In this document: piece by piece, positions 26,078 to 34,788 of the stretch
How positions within the stretch are numbered: the first letter of the stretch is position 1
How the letters are laid out: every line of letters starts with the position of its first letter
Assembly (NCBI RefSeq): GCF_015773195.1
Contig: NZ_JADWYK010000005.1
Coordinates: 124,001 to 188,000 of the forward strand
Reading direction: 5' to 3'
Source: Hymenobacter guriensis
GTDB lineage: Bacteria; Bacteroidota; Bacteroidia; Cytophagales; Hymenobacteraceae
Length of the DNA: 64,000 nt
The notes under the pieces: model-generated
Seen by the model: the letters and a program-made list of their open reading frames with translations, nothing else
What the model was told of the DNA's origin: nothing
Databases searched by the model: none
Position numbers and translations under genes: made by a program

Positions 26078-26503
26078 CTAAAGCAACTTAGTTTGGAGTA
26101 GCTGCTGCAGGGTAGTTTGAAGTGCGCTTAGTTCATTGGAGTGGTTCAGATTCACAATAATCAGCCGGTTAGCGACGCCTCTAGCTTGCAGGCAGGCTAT
26201 TTCCGCCTGAAAAGGTTGATCATCGAGCCAGTAAAAATCGGAAGTCATATCAATAGCCTCTGTTTTCAACGTATCCCAGTTTGTTGGCTGAACGGCATTC
26301 CTGAGTTTCGCTACCGTTGCCGATTGTAGAAAGCCTGAGAGGTATCGAAGTGCCGGTGCACTGTTGCCTTTGCAATGAGTTGTAAGCCAATAACACTCAA
26401 AGTGCGAGGTTACGAAATCAACGAAGGCATCAACTTCAGGCGTAGCCTGCGTATGTTTCGTCGTTAATAAAACACCGTCGATATCCAGGTAAAGCTTTAT
26501 CAT
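26078..26503 (-). CDS. HAD-superfamily phosphatase-like protein (possibly HAD_SAK type)
   Basis: A 141-residue protein with HAD motifs: LYLDIDGVLLTT (Asp7, Asp9) as motif I, CYWLTTHC as motif II, and DFYWLDDQPF as motif IV. It is short, with a minimal cap, resembling the HAD domains of RNA-repair Swiss-army-knife proteins as I remember that family. It is divergent from Pnkp with only 24 bases between the start codons, so the two share a control region. The gene is less GC-rich than its neighbours. Family assignment below superfamily level is tentative. Confidence 0.75.
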   Translation of the reverse strand: MIKLYLDIDGVLLTTKHTQATPEVDAFVDFVTSHFECYWLTTHCKGNSAPALRYLSGFLQSATVAKLRNAVQPTNWDTLKTEAIDMTSDFYWLDDQPFQAEIACLQARGVANRLIIVNLNHSNELSALQTTLQQLLQTKLL

Positions 26504-26527
26504 TCGGCGAAATTACTCGTTGTTATA

Positions 26528-29152
26528 ATGCCCCAAGATACGCTCAAGCTCCCCGAACTTTCCCTCGTCCTGCTCATCGGTACTTCCGGGGCGGGCAAAT
26601 CCACCTTTGCGCGTCGGCTGTTCAAAGCCACCGAAATTGTATCGTCGGACCAGTGCCGGGCGCTGGTGGCCGATGATGAAAACGACCAGTCGGCCACGCC
26701 CGAGGCCTTTGCCTTGCTCCACTACCTGGTGGGGTTGCGCCTCAAGCGCGGCCTGCTCACGGTAATAGACGCCACCAACGTGCAGCCCGAGGCCCGCAAA
26801 ACCCTCGTGCAGCTGGCCCGCGACTACCACGTGCTGCCCACGGCCATCATCCTCGACGTACCCGACCGCCTGGCTGAGGACCGGAACCGCCAGCGCACCG
26901 AGCGCCAGCACCTGGGCCGCCACGTGATACCCCAGCAGCGCCAGCAGCTGCGCCGAAGCCTCAAAACGCTCAAGCAGGAAGGCTTCCGCCACATCTTCCA
27001 CTTGCGCGGGGCCGAGGAAATCGACGCGGTGCAGACCATTGTACGCGACCCGCTCTACAGCAACCGCAAGCAGGACGCCGGCCCCTTCGACATCATCGGC
27101 GACGTGCACGGCTGCTACCAGGAATTGGTGCAGCTGCTTACGGAGATGGGCTATACGGTGGAGGAAGAGACAACGCAGGATGCGCGGGATTTAGGCGTGC
27201 GCGTGACGTCTCCAACCGGCCGCCGCGCGCTGTTTTTGGGTGATTTGGTGGACCGGGGCCCGGCTTCCCCGCAAGTGTTGCGTCTGGTAATGAGCATGGT
27301 GCAGGGCGGTCAGGCGCTGTGCGTGCCCGGCAACCACGACATCAAGCTCCTGCGCTACCTCAACGGCAAGCAGGTCAACGAAAAGCACGGCTTTGCCGAA
27401 ACGGTAGCCCAGCTGGCCCTGGAATCTGACACGTTTAAGTCGCAGGTGCGGCAGTTTCTGGACGGGCTGGTGAGCCACTACGTGCTCGATGGGGGCAAGC
27501 TGGTGGTGGCCCACGCGGGCATGCGGGAGGAAATGCAGGGCCGCGGCTCGGGGGCCGTGCGGGCGTTTGCGCTGTTCGGCGAAACCACCGGCGAAATCGA
27601 CGAGTTTGGGCTGCCGGTGCGCTACAACTGGGCCTCAGAGTACCGCGGCCGGGCCATGGTGGTGTACGGCCACACGCCCGTGCCCGACGCCGAATGGCTC
27701 AACAACACCATCGACATTGACACTGGCTGCGTGTTCGGCGGCCGCCTCACTGCCCTGCGCTACCCTGAGCGGGAGCTGGTTTCGGTGCCCGCCCGGCAGG
27801 TGTACTGTGAGCCGGTGCGCCCGCTCGCCTACCTGCGCCGCCTGGCCGAAGCCAGCAACGAAAAAACAGAACCCAACAACCAGCTCTCCGCCCAGCAAGC
27901 CCACGACGACCTACTCGACATCCAGGACGTGACCGGCAAGCAGATCATCAAAACGCGGCTGCTGCCGTCCGTGACCATTCGGGAGGAAAACGCGGTGGCG
28001 GCGCTGGAGGTGATGAGCCGGTTTGCCCTCAACCCGAAGTGGCTGCTGTATCTGCCGCCCACCATGAGCCCGTCGGAAACCTCGGCGCTGCCCAACATGC
28101 TGGAGCACCCCGCCGAAGCCTTCGACTACTTCCGCCGCCAGGGTCTGGAGCGGGTGGTATGCGAAGAAAAGCACATGGGCAGCCGCGTAGTGGTGGTTTT
28201 GGCCCGGGAAGAGGACGCCGCGCGCCGCCGCTTCGGAGTGGTAGGCGAGGGGCCGGGCAAGGTGTACACCCGCACCGGCCGCAACTTCTTCAACGACCCC
28301 GCGCTGGAAGCCGCCTTCCTTGCCCGTCTGCAGGATGCCCTCACGGCCAGCAGCTTCTGGGAGCGGTTCAGCACCGACTGGCTCTGCCTCGATGCCGAGC
28401 TGCTGCCGTGGTCGGCCAAGGCCCAGGAGCTGATCAAGAACCAGTACGCCGCCGTAGCCGCGGCTGCCAATGCCGCGCTGCCCGAAGCGGCGGCCGTGCT
28501 AACCCAGGCCACTGCCCGCGGCCTCGATGGGGTGGAGGCCCTGCTGGCCCGCACCACCGCCCGCCAAAGCGCCGCCCAGCACTACGCCGAAGCCTACCGC
28601 CGCTACTGCTGGCCCGTGGACAGCCTCGCTGATCTGCGCCTGGCTCCGTTCCACCTGCTCGCCACCGAGGGCCGCACCTACTTCGACAAGGACCACGCCT
28701 GGCACATGGAAACCCTGCGCGCCCTCTGCCTCCAGGACGAAGGCCTGCTCCGTGCCACGCCCTACCGCGTGGTGCACCTCCAGGACATTACCGACGTGGA
28801 AGCCGCTACCCAGTGGTGGCTGGACCTCACCGCAGCCGGGGGCGAAGGCATGGTAGTAAAGCCCTACGACTTCATCCCCAGCGGACAGAAAACCCTGGTG
28901 CAGCCCGCCCTCAAGTGCCGGGGGCGGGAGTACCTGCGCATCATCTACGGCCCCGACTACCTGCTGCCTGGCAACCTGGAGCGCCTGCGCGAGCGGAACG
29001 TGAAAGCCAAGCGCAACCTCGCCCTGCGCGAGTTCACCCTCGGGGTGGAAGGCCTGGAACGGTTCGTGGCCGGCGCCCCGCTACGAGAGGTTCACCAGTG
29101 CGTGTTCGGCGTGCTGGCTCTGGAAAGCGAAGCTGTGGACCCGCGGTTGTAG
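26528..29152 (+). CDS. pnkp: Pnkp: polynucleotide kinase-phosphatase-RNA ligase
   Basis: An 874-residue three-domain RNA end-healing and sealing enzyme of the length usual for bacterial Pnkp. The kinase (about 1-170) has the P-loop GTSGAGKS with Lys24. The binuclear phosphatase (about 185-400) has FDIIGDVHGCYQELV, LGDLVDRGP, PGNHD and YGHTPVPD. The adenylyltransferase/ligase (about 480-870) has EEKHMGSR with the nucleotidyl-accepting Lys548, DAELLPWS and GGEGMVVKP. It repairs ribotoxin-cut RNAs together with Hen1, which lies 3.6 kb upstream. A long hairpin repeat follows its stop codon. Confidence 0.96.
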   Translation: MPQDTLKLPELSLVLLIGTSGAGKSTFARRLFKATEIVSSDQCRALVADDENDQSATPEAFALLHYLVGLRLKRGLLTVIDATNVQPEARKTLVQLARDYHVLPTAIILDVPDRLAEDRNRQRTERQHLGRHVIPQQRQQLRRSLKTLKQEGFRHIFHLRGAEEIDAVQTIVRDPLYSNRKQDAGPFDIIGDVHGCYQELVQLLTEMGYTVEEETTQDARDLGVRVTSPTGRRALFLGDLVDRGPASPQVLRLVMSMVQGGQALCVPGNHDIKLLRYLNGKQVNEKHGFAETVAQLALESDTFKSQVRQFLDGLVSHYVLDGGKLVVAHAGMREEMQGRGSGAVRAFALFGETTGEIDEFGLPVRYNWASEYRGRAMVVYGHTPVPDAEWLNNTIDIDTGCVFGGRLTALRYPERELVSVPARQVYCEPVRPLAYLRRLAEASNEKTEPNNQLSAQQAHDDLLDIQDVTGKQIIKTRLLPSVTIREENAVAALEVMSRFALNPKWLLYLPPTMSPSETSALPNMLEHPAEAFDYFRRQGLERVVCEEKHMGSRVVVVLAREEDAARRRFGVVGEGPGKVYTRTGRNFFNDPALEAAFLARLQDALTASSFWERFSTDWLCLDAELLPWSAKAQELIKNQYAAVAAAANAALPEAAAVLTQATARGLDGVEALLARTTARQSAAQHYAEAYRRYCWPVDSLADLRLAPFHLLATEGRTYFDKDHAWHMETLRALCLQDEGLLRATPYRVVHLQDITDVEAATQWWLDLTAAGGEGMVVKPYDFIPSGQKTLVQPALKCRGREYLRIIYGPDYLLPGNLERLRERNVKAKRNLALREFTLGVEGLERFVAGAPLREVHQCVFGVLALESEAVDPRL

Positions 29153-29186
29153 TTTCTTGTAGAAAGGAGTTATGTTTTTAGGCTTT

Positions 29187-29276
29187 TGTCATGCTGAGCT
29201 TGTCGAAGCATCTCTACCGCTTCGTTGGATGATGCGGACGAAGCGGTAGAGATGCTTCGACAAGCTCAGCATGACA
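29187..29276. repeat. Family A hairpin repeat, 39-bp perfect stem
   Basis: The 39 bases at 29187-29225 (starting TGTCATGCTGAGC) are exactly complementary to 29238-29276, with a 12-base loop. It lies between convergent Pnkp and M28 peptidase genes. Shares GTCATGCTGAGC and GAAGCATCTCTACCGCTTCG with the elements near 31.1, 33.0 and 48.1 kb. Confidence 0.9.
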
Positions 29277-29280
29277 CTCT

Positions 29281-31023
29281 CTACTTCCCGCCCATGCTCT
29301 TCTCCCGCGCTTCTTTAAACTCCGAGCCGGCGCGCCACTTTGGAAACGTGGTTTCGGCGGCCAGGCGCTGGCCTACGCGGAAGTAGAGCTGGGCGTCCTG
29401 GGCAATGCCGGTCAGGTCCCAGCTAGGGTCGAACTGGTCGGCGGGCTTGTGGTACATGTTGGTGGTGTAGTTCTGGCGCTGCTGGGCAATGGCCGGCTTG
29501 CCGCCGGTGCGGCTCTCGAAACCGCCGCTGGCGTAGAGCGAGGGCACGCCCACGTGGGCGAAGCTGAAGTGGTCCGAGCGGTAGAACATGCCGGTTTCAG
29601 GCGTCTGGTCGGGCAGCAGGTAGCGGTCCTGCTCCTTAGCCGCCGCCCGCGCGTAGTCCTCCAGCTCCGACTGCCCGTAGCCGATGACGGTGAGGTCCTT
29701 CATCGGGCCGTAAGGCCAGAGCATGTCCATGTTCAGGTCGGCCACGGTTTTGTGGAGCGGGAAGGCCGGGTGCTGAGCGTAGTACGCCGAGCCTAGCAAA
29801 CCCTGCTCCTCGGACGTCACGGCCAGAAACACGATGCTGCGCTCGGGCTTCTCCTTGGCTTGCTGGAAGGCCTCGGCAATGCTGAGCAGGGAAGCCAAAC
29901 CGGTACCATCGTCCACGGCCCCGTTGTAGATGGAGTCGCCGGCAATGGCTTTGCCCACGCCAAAATGGTCCCAGTGGGCCGAGTAGATGATGTATTCGTT
30001 GGGGCGGGTAGTGCCGGGCAGCACGGCCAGTACATTGCGCGAAGTCTTACGGAGCAGCTTGTTCTGGATGCTGCCCGTGATGGTAAGGCCGCCCAGGAGG
30101 CGGGGCCGGAAGCCGCGGGTGTTAGCGGCGGCGTAGAGCTGCTCATAGTTCTGGCCGGCAGCTTGGAACAGCTTTTTGGCCGCCTCCAAGGTCAGCCAGC
30201 CTTCTAGGACGCACTTATCGGCGCCTTTGTTCTCGGTTTGGGCGCGCAGCTTAGGGCTGATGGCCCCGCTCAACACCACGCTCCAGGGGTAAGCGGCCGG
30301 CTTGGTGTCGTGCACAATGAGCACGCCGGCGGCCCTGTGGCGGGCGGCTTCCTCGTATTTGTAGGTCCAGCGCCCGTAGTACGTCATGGCCCGGCCTTTG
30401 AACAGGGTGGAGTCCTGGCTGGCGTTGCCGGGGTCATTCACCAGCACCACCACGGTTTTGCCTTTCACATCGAGGCCAGCGTAGTCGTTCCAGCCGTACT
30501 CGGGGGCCACCACGCCGTAGCCGGCAAACACCAGCGGAGAGTTGGTGACCTTCACTTCTGGTTGTTCGCGCTGAGTGAAGGCCACAAAATCGGTCTTGTA
30601 CTCGAAACGCAGCGGCTGGCCTTTGCCTTTGATTTGTAGAGTAGCGGAGGGCGTGCCTGTAATTTCCACCAGCGGCACCGGCTGGAAGTAGGAGGTAGTC
30701 ACGCCTCTGTAGTCCAAGTGTACTGTGCGTATGCCGGGCTGCAGGCCGAGGCGCTTGAACTCGTCGGCCAGGTACTGGGTGCTGCGCGTCTCGCCCTCCG
30801 TAAAGGGCTTACGCCCCAGCATTTCATCCGAGGAAACCGCCTGCAGATACTTGCTGATGCTGGCCGCGCTGATGGCTTCGGCGGGGGCTGCTGCCACGGG
30901 CGCGGCGGTAGTTTCGGCCGTCGCGGCAGGAGCGGAGGCCGCCGTGGTGGCAGGCCGGGTCTGGCAGTTGGTCAAAACCATGCCGAGCAGAAGGCTGGCA
31001 GGCAGCAGGCGAGAAAGCACCAT
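29281..31023 (-). CDS. M28 family zinc aminopeptidase, lipoprotein
   Basis: A 580-residue exported protein. The signal ends at the lipobox LTNC with Cys20, followed by a 30-residue Ala/Thr linker. A PA domain is inserted around residues 150-290 (VFAGYGVVAPEYGWNDYAG, KGKTVVVLVNDPG). The M28 catalytic core holds YSAHWDHFG (His/Asp ligands), NGAVDDGTGLASLLSIAEAF, TSEEQGLLGSAYYAQHP and FYRSDHFSFAHVGVPSLYA. It would cleave N-terminal residues from peptides in the periplasm or at the cell surface. Single gene between repeats. Confidence 0.93.
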   Translation of the reverse strand: MVLSRLLPASLLLGMVLTNCQTRPATTAASAPAATAETTAAPVAAAPAEAISAASISKYLQAVSSDEMLGRKPFTEGETRSTQYLADEFKRLGLQPGIRTVHLDYRGVTTSYFQPVPLVEITGTPSATLQIKGKGQPLRFEYKTDFVAFTQREQPEVKVTNSPLVFAGYGVVAPEYGWNDYAGLDVKGKTVVVLVNDPGNASQDSTLFKGRAMTYYGRWTYKYEEAARHRAAGVLIVHDTKPAAYPWSVVLSGAISPKLRAQTENKGADKCVLEGWLTLEAAKKLFQAAGQNYEQLYAAANTRGFRPRLLGGLTITGSIQNKLLRKTSRNVLAVLPGTTRPNEYIIYSAHWDHFGVGKAIAGDSIYNGAVDDGTGLASLLSIAEAFQQAKEKPERSIVFLAVTSEEQGLLGSAYYAQHPAFPLHKTVADLNMDMLWPYGPMKDLTVIGYGQSELEDYARAAAKEQDRYLLPDQTPETGMFYRSDHFSFAHVGVPSLYASGGFESRTGGKPAIAQQRQNYTTNMYHKPADQFDPSWDLTGIAQDAQLYFRVGQRLAAETTFPKWRAGSEFKEAREKSMGGK

Positions 31024-31130
31024 AAAAGCAGAGCATTAGTTCAGGCAAGCAAGGTAACAGAAGTCGGAAGGGAAGGTACTGCCTTATGTCGCCAAGCCGA
31101 AGCGGCTTTTTAGTTATTGGTTGTTCGTTG

Positions 31131-31262
31131 TCAGATAGAACTTCCTGCTGAGCGCAGTCGAAGCATCTTTACCGCTTCGCCAGTGTTTACCACACTACCA
31201 AGATGCTTCGACTGCGGCTGCGCACACGGGCTTTATTCGCCACATGCTCAGCATGACGTTCA
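31131..31262. repeat. Family A hairpin repeat, composite and partly decayed
   Basis: Contains CTGCTGAGCGCAGTCGAAGC, a CTTTACCGCTTCG segment and, on the far side, AAGATGCTTCGACTGCG. An inserted non-pairing segment follows, then CTCAGCATGACGTT. The two arms pair only in part. A TTGGTTGTTCGTTG motif just before it matches the inverted repeat at 1450. Confidence 0.7.
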
Positions 31263-31278
31263 GTAGGAAAAAGCCGGG

Positions 31279-32103
31279 TTAATCAACGTCCTCACACTCC
31301 GATTGCACGTTGGTGAACAGCTTTTCGTACTGCTGCTGCCATTTCTCGGTTGGCTCCAGTCGTCGGATGGTTTCATTCACGCAGTTCCACCAGCCGAAGT
31401 TAATCAGCTCAACTTGGGCGTATTCGTGCCAGTTGGGCGCGGCGGATTCCTGTTCAAACCGCGCCTGCAAACTTTCCGGCACGCTGTTATTCTTTTGCTG
31501 CTCCCGCACCAGCTGCTGCCAGCTGGCCATGATGCTACTATCGTTACCCGCGGCCAGGCCCCTGATGTAGGTTTTGCACGCGGCCGGGTACGTGGAGTTT
31601 GCCAGCAGGCTGGGGTTGCTATACCCTAGGATGGTGAGTTTGATGGCGCGGTATTCGTCGTTGAGCTCCTGGAGCTTGAGGCGCTTCAGCTCCCGCCACG
31701 TAGCGCCCGGCACGGGCTGCAACTTCCTGATATGCGCCAGCACGTTGGCGTACTCCGCTTCCAGGGTATCCACGCTTAGCTTCGCAATATCGGCGGGCTT
31801 GAAGACCGACGCCGAGGTGGTGAGCTGCCCGCCCCGGAGCAGGTCGTAGGTATCGGTGAGCTGCTGTGCGGTGTACTGGCGGATATCGTAGCGCCCAGTG
31901 AAGGTGCACATTTCCGTGTCCCAGTGAAAAGTAGCCAGCGAATCAGCCGCTGCCTGGGCCGGCGCCGCCGCTGCGCCAACGGGCCTGGAAGGCTGGGTGG
32001 GCTGCTGGGTAGAAGGGGTATCGGGGGTGCAGGCACCGAGCAGGGCAGGCAGCAGCCAGAAAAGGAAGCGGTAGTTCACAGCATAAGGAGTTACTGCCGG
32101 CAT
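31279..32103 (-). CDS. Hypothetical lipoprotein
   Basis: A protein of about 274 residues from ATG 32103, with a lipoprotein signal (FLFWLLPALLGAC). A GTG at 32079 would give an even shorter signal and is possible. A Pro/Thr/Gln-rich linker of about 35 residues precedes a helical domain with TEMCTFTGRYD, LRGGQLTTSASVFKPADI, YPAACKTYIRGL and FGWWNCVNETIRR. Several cysteines may form disulphides. No family recognised. It is divergent from the first nucleotidyltransferase gene. Confidence 0.72.
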   Translation of the reverse strand: MPAVTPYAVNYRFLFWLLPALLGACTPDTPSTQQPTQPSRPVGAAAAPAQAAADSLATFHWDTEMCTFTGRYDIRQYTAQQLTDTYDLLRGGQLTTSASVFKPADIAKLSVDTLEAEYANVLAHIRKLQPVPGATWRELKRLKLQELNDEYRAIKLTILGYSNPSLLANSTYPAACKTYIRGLAAGNDSSIMASWQQLVREQQKNNSVPESLQARFEQESAAPNWHEYAQVELINFGWWNCVNETIRRLEPTEKWQQQYEKLFTNVQSECEDVD

Positions 32104-32223
32104 AGTGGGCGGCGGCCAAATATACAGGGCAGAATGAGGGAGCAACACGCACCGGAACAGGGGGCTGGCCCTTTACCTTGCACGTGTAAAGCCCTATTAC
32201 GCCTTTCACCACCCATTCTGCCC

Positions 32224-32994
32224 GTGTACGCCCGCATCCAAACCGCCCTCACCCAGCTCGAAGCCCGGCACAACATCCGCATCCTCTACGCCTGCGAGTC
32301 GGGCAGCCGGGCCTGGGGCTTTCCCTCGCCCGATTCCGACTACGACGTACGCTTTATTTACGCCCACCCGGCCGACTGGTACCTGACCCTCGACGACGGC
32401 CCCGACACGCTCAACTTTCCCGTGGATGAGGAGCTGGACCTGGCCGGCTGGGAACTGCGCAAAACGCTGAAACTGCTGCGCGGGGCCAACGCGGCCCTTT
32501 TCGAGTGGCTCCAGTCGCCGGTGGTGTACCAGGAAGCTCCCGGGTTTCGGGCGGCGCTGCAGCCGCTGCTGCCTGCCTGCTGGAACCCGCGCGCCGGCCT
32601 CCATCATTACCTGGGCCTGATGCGGCGCGGTGTAACAGACGACCTAACCGGGGAGGAAGTGCGCCTGAAACGACTGTTCTACGCCCTGCGCTCCACGTTG
32701 GCGGCACGCTGGATTCAGCAGCGCCCCGCCGAGATGCCGCCGATGGAGTTTAGTACGTTGCGCAGCCTGCTGCCACCGGAACTGAATGGGAGCGTAGATG
32801 AGCTGCTCGCCCGCAAAGCCACCGCCGACGAGAAAACCACCGTGCCGCGCCCGGCCGCGCTGGTAGAGTTCCTGCAAGCCGAATACGTAGCCGCCGTAGC
32901 TGCCCGCGAAACGCTGCCCGTAGCGCGACACGCCGACCCCACGCCGGAGTTGACTGCGCTGTTCCGGGAGTGGTTGCCTGACATTGTCAGGTAA
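32224..32994 (+). CDS. RlaP/YcgL-type nucleotidyltransferase, copy 1
   Basis: A 256-residue polymerase-beta-fold protein starting at GTG 32224. YARIQTALTQLEARHNIRIL is the family start; the longer upstream frame is not coding-like. The nucleotidyltransferase signature is ACESGSRAWGFPSPDSDYD, with GSR at 27-29 and the metal-binding Asp pair in 37-41. FNLKRLFYALRSTLAARW-type helical sequence follows. This family (Pfam RlaP, COG3541) is known for linkage to RNA ligase and RNA repair genes. It lies 3 kb from Pnkp and just before a second family member. Confidence 0.88.
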   Translation: MYARIQTALTQLEARHNIRILYACESGSRAWGFPSPDSDYDVRFIYAHPADWYLTLDDGPDTLNFPVDEELDLAGWELRKTLKLLRGANAALFEWLQSPVVYQEAPGFRAALQPLLPACWNPRAGLHHYLGLMRRGVTDDLTGEEVRLKRLFYALRSTLAARWIQQRPAEMPPMEFSTLRSLLPPELNGSVDELLARKATADEKTTVPRPAALVEFLQAEYVAAVAARETLPVARHADPTPELTALFREWLPDIVR

Positions 32995-33011
32995 GCAGAT
33001 GCTCAAATAAG

Positions 33012-33110
33012 ACCGTCATGCTGAGCGAAGTCGAAGCATCTCTACCGCTTCGTTGCACTGGTATTCAGACGAAGCAGTAGAGATGCTTCGACTTCGCTCA
33101 GCATGACGGT
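33012..33110. repeat. Family A hairpin repeat between the two nucleotidyltransferase genes
   Basis: ACCGTCATGCTGAGCGAAGT at the left is complementary to ACTTCGCTCAGCATGACGGT at the right, with further pairing through GAAGCATCTCTAC. The stem is about 40 bp with one or two mismatches. It lies within the 146-base gap between two genes of the same strand. Confidence 0.9.
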
Positions 33111-33140
33111 TAATAGCAAAATGACTCAAGTCGATTCATT

Positions 33141-34214
33141 ATGACCATTTACGACCTGCGCCGGCGCGGCCTGATTCTCTTCGAGGCTATCAGCGGCAGC
33201 CGCGCCTACGGCACCGATTTGCCCACCTCCGATACCGACCTGAAAGGCGTGTTTATCCTGCCTGAAACCGAGTTTTACGGCCTCGACTACGTGCCGCAGG
33301 TAGCCAACGACACCAACGACGAGGTGTTTTATGAGCTGCGCCGCTTCGTAGAGCTGCTGCTCAAAAGCAACCCCACGGTGCTGGAACTGCTGGGCACGCC
33401 CGAAGATTGCGTAGTGTACCGGCATCCGCTATTTGCCGCGTTTCGGGCCGAGGATTTCCTTTCGAAGCTGTGCCGGCAGAGCTTCGCCGAGTACGCCGTG
33501 GCCCAGATCCGGAAGGCTCGGGGCCTGAACAAGAAAATCAACCACCCCGAGCCGCCCCAGCGCAAGTCGGTGCTGGATTTCTGCTACGTGACGGTGGGCG
33601 CGGGAGCCCAGCCGGTAGCTACCTGGCTGGCTCGCAGGGGGTACGAGGCCGCGCAATGCGGGCTGGCCAACGTAAATCACCTCAACGATTTATACGCGGT
33701 ATTTGTGGATGATACGCCGGACCACCGCCATGGCTACCGGGGGCTGGTGCGCGACCCGGAAACCTCCCAGGACGTACTGCTCTCGGCCGTGCCAAAAGGG
33801 GAGGAGCCGGTGGCGTACCTGAGCTTTAACCGCAACGGCTACAGCACCTACTGCCGGGTGTACCGCGAGTACCAGGAGTGGGAGCAGAAGCGCAACCCCG
33901 AGCGGTTCCAGAACACCGTGCAGCACGGCAAAAACTACGACGCCAAGAACATGCTGCACGTGTTCCGGCTCCTGCGCATGGCCGAGGAAATTGCCAGAGA
34001 AGGCCAACTCCACGTCCGCCGCCCCGACCGGGCGTTTCTGCTGCAGATCCGCCGGGGCGAGTTCAGCTACGAAGAGCTGGTAACGGAAGCCGAAGCGCTG
34101 GTAGCGCGGGTAGAAGAAGCTTTTACGGCCTCCGCCCTGCCCGAAGCGCCCGACAAGGCCGCCGCCGAGCAGCTGCTGGTGCGCACGCGCCGAGCCTGGT
34201 ACGCGCGGCCATAG
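33141..34214 (+). CDS. RlaP/YcgL-type nucleotidyltransferase, copy 2
   Basis: A 357-residue nucleotidyltransferase. The polymerase-beta signature is SGSRAYGTDLPTSDTDLKG, with GSR at 19-21 and Asp31/Asp33 as metal ligands. ESLLL-type helices, then NPTVLELLGTPEDCVV and the C-terminal YDAKNMLHVFRLLRMAEEIA and PDRAFLLQIRRGEFSYEEL, are characteristic of the larger branch of this family. It differs clearly from copy 1, so the two are not a recent duplication. The target is probably RNA ends, inferred from family context and nearness to Pnkp. Confidence 0.88.
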   Translation: MTIYDLRRRGLILFEAISGSRAYGTDLPTSDTDLKGVFILPETEFYGLDYVPQVANDTNDEVFYELRRFVELLLKSNPTVLELLGTPEDCVVYRHPLFAAFRAEDFLSKLCRQSFAEYAVAQIRKARGLNKKINHPEPPQRKSVLDFCYVTVGAGAQPVATWLARRGYEAAQCGLANVNHLNDLYAVFVDDTPDHRHGYRGLVRDPETSQDVLLSAVPKGEEPVAYLSFNRNGYSTYCRVYREYQEWEQKRNPERFQNTVQHGKNYDAKNMLHVFRLLRMAEEIAREGQLHVRRPDRAFLLQIRRGEFSYEELVTEAEALVARVEEAFTASALPEAPDKAAAEQLLVRTRRAWYARP

Positions 34215-34294
34215 TTCCCGGAAAGCAGGACCGGCCGCCCCACCCGAAGGCAGAGCGGCCGGAACCGGAAAATGCAACGGGCGCAGGCGGCCGA

Positions 34295-34543
34295 TTAGTG
34301 CGTGGTGTAGCGGGTAGAGCGGCGCGTGGTGTGCGCGGGGGCTTTGGCCTTGCGGCGCAGCTGGAAGAAGCCGGGCTTCTTGGCTTTCTTGCGGCCTTTG
34401 TAGGTCTTGTACACGGGCCGGTGGGTGAAGATGCGGCCTTTCATCTTGGCCTTGGCATAAGCGCTGGGGCGGGCCGCCTCAACCGACTGGGAAGCACCAC
34501 TCACGAACAGCAGCGCGCAAACTAACAGCAGGATCCGGAACAT
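34295..34543 (-). CDS. Small secreted basic protein
   Basis: An 82-residue protein from ATG 34543 with a signal peptide (MFRILLLVCALLFVSGASQS, then VEA). The mature part is very rich in Lys, Arg and aromatic or His residues (KMKGRIFTHRPVYKTYKGRK, then a Thr/Arg-rich tail). No family recognised; the charge suggests binding to polyanions such as nucleic acid or lipopolysaccharide. It is convergent with the second nucleotidyltransferase gene. Confidence 0.65.
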   Translation of the reverse strand: MFRILLLVCALLFVSGASQSVEAARPSAYAKAKMKGRIFTHRPVYKTYKGRKKAKKPGFFQLRRKAKAPAHTTRRSTRYTTH

Positions 34544-34788
34544 GGGAGAGAAGTGAAAGAGTGAAACATGCTTGCCTCCCATAACCCAAGGACCAGGCCA
34601 GAAATTGTGCTTACCCTGGTGGAATGGTATTCAAGAAAGGAGTTTTGTATTCTTTTCCAGGTGGGCAAGCAACTGAAAATCTGTCTTTTTAGACGAAAAA
34701 AAGGCCTTTGTGGCAGGTACGAAAAAAAGTGCGCGTGTGGAATGTACCGGCTGATGGCATCAGCTATTCGTACTTCTATCCCACCGTT

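Noticed and set aside
29187..29276. Hairpin considered only as a terminator of Pnkp
   Set aside because: The stem is far too long, lacks a T-run, and the same sequence recurs in several unrelated gaps, so it is a dispersed repeat, though it may also stop transcription.
31924..32223. 100-residue N-terminal extension of the first nucleotidyltransferase
   Set aside because: The extension is Arg/Gly-rich, overlaps the divergent lipoprotein gene's promoter and start, and the family begins at YARIQ, so the GTG at 32224 is preferred.
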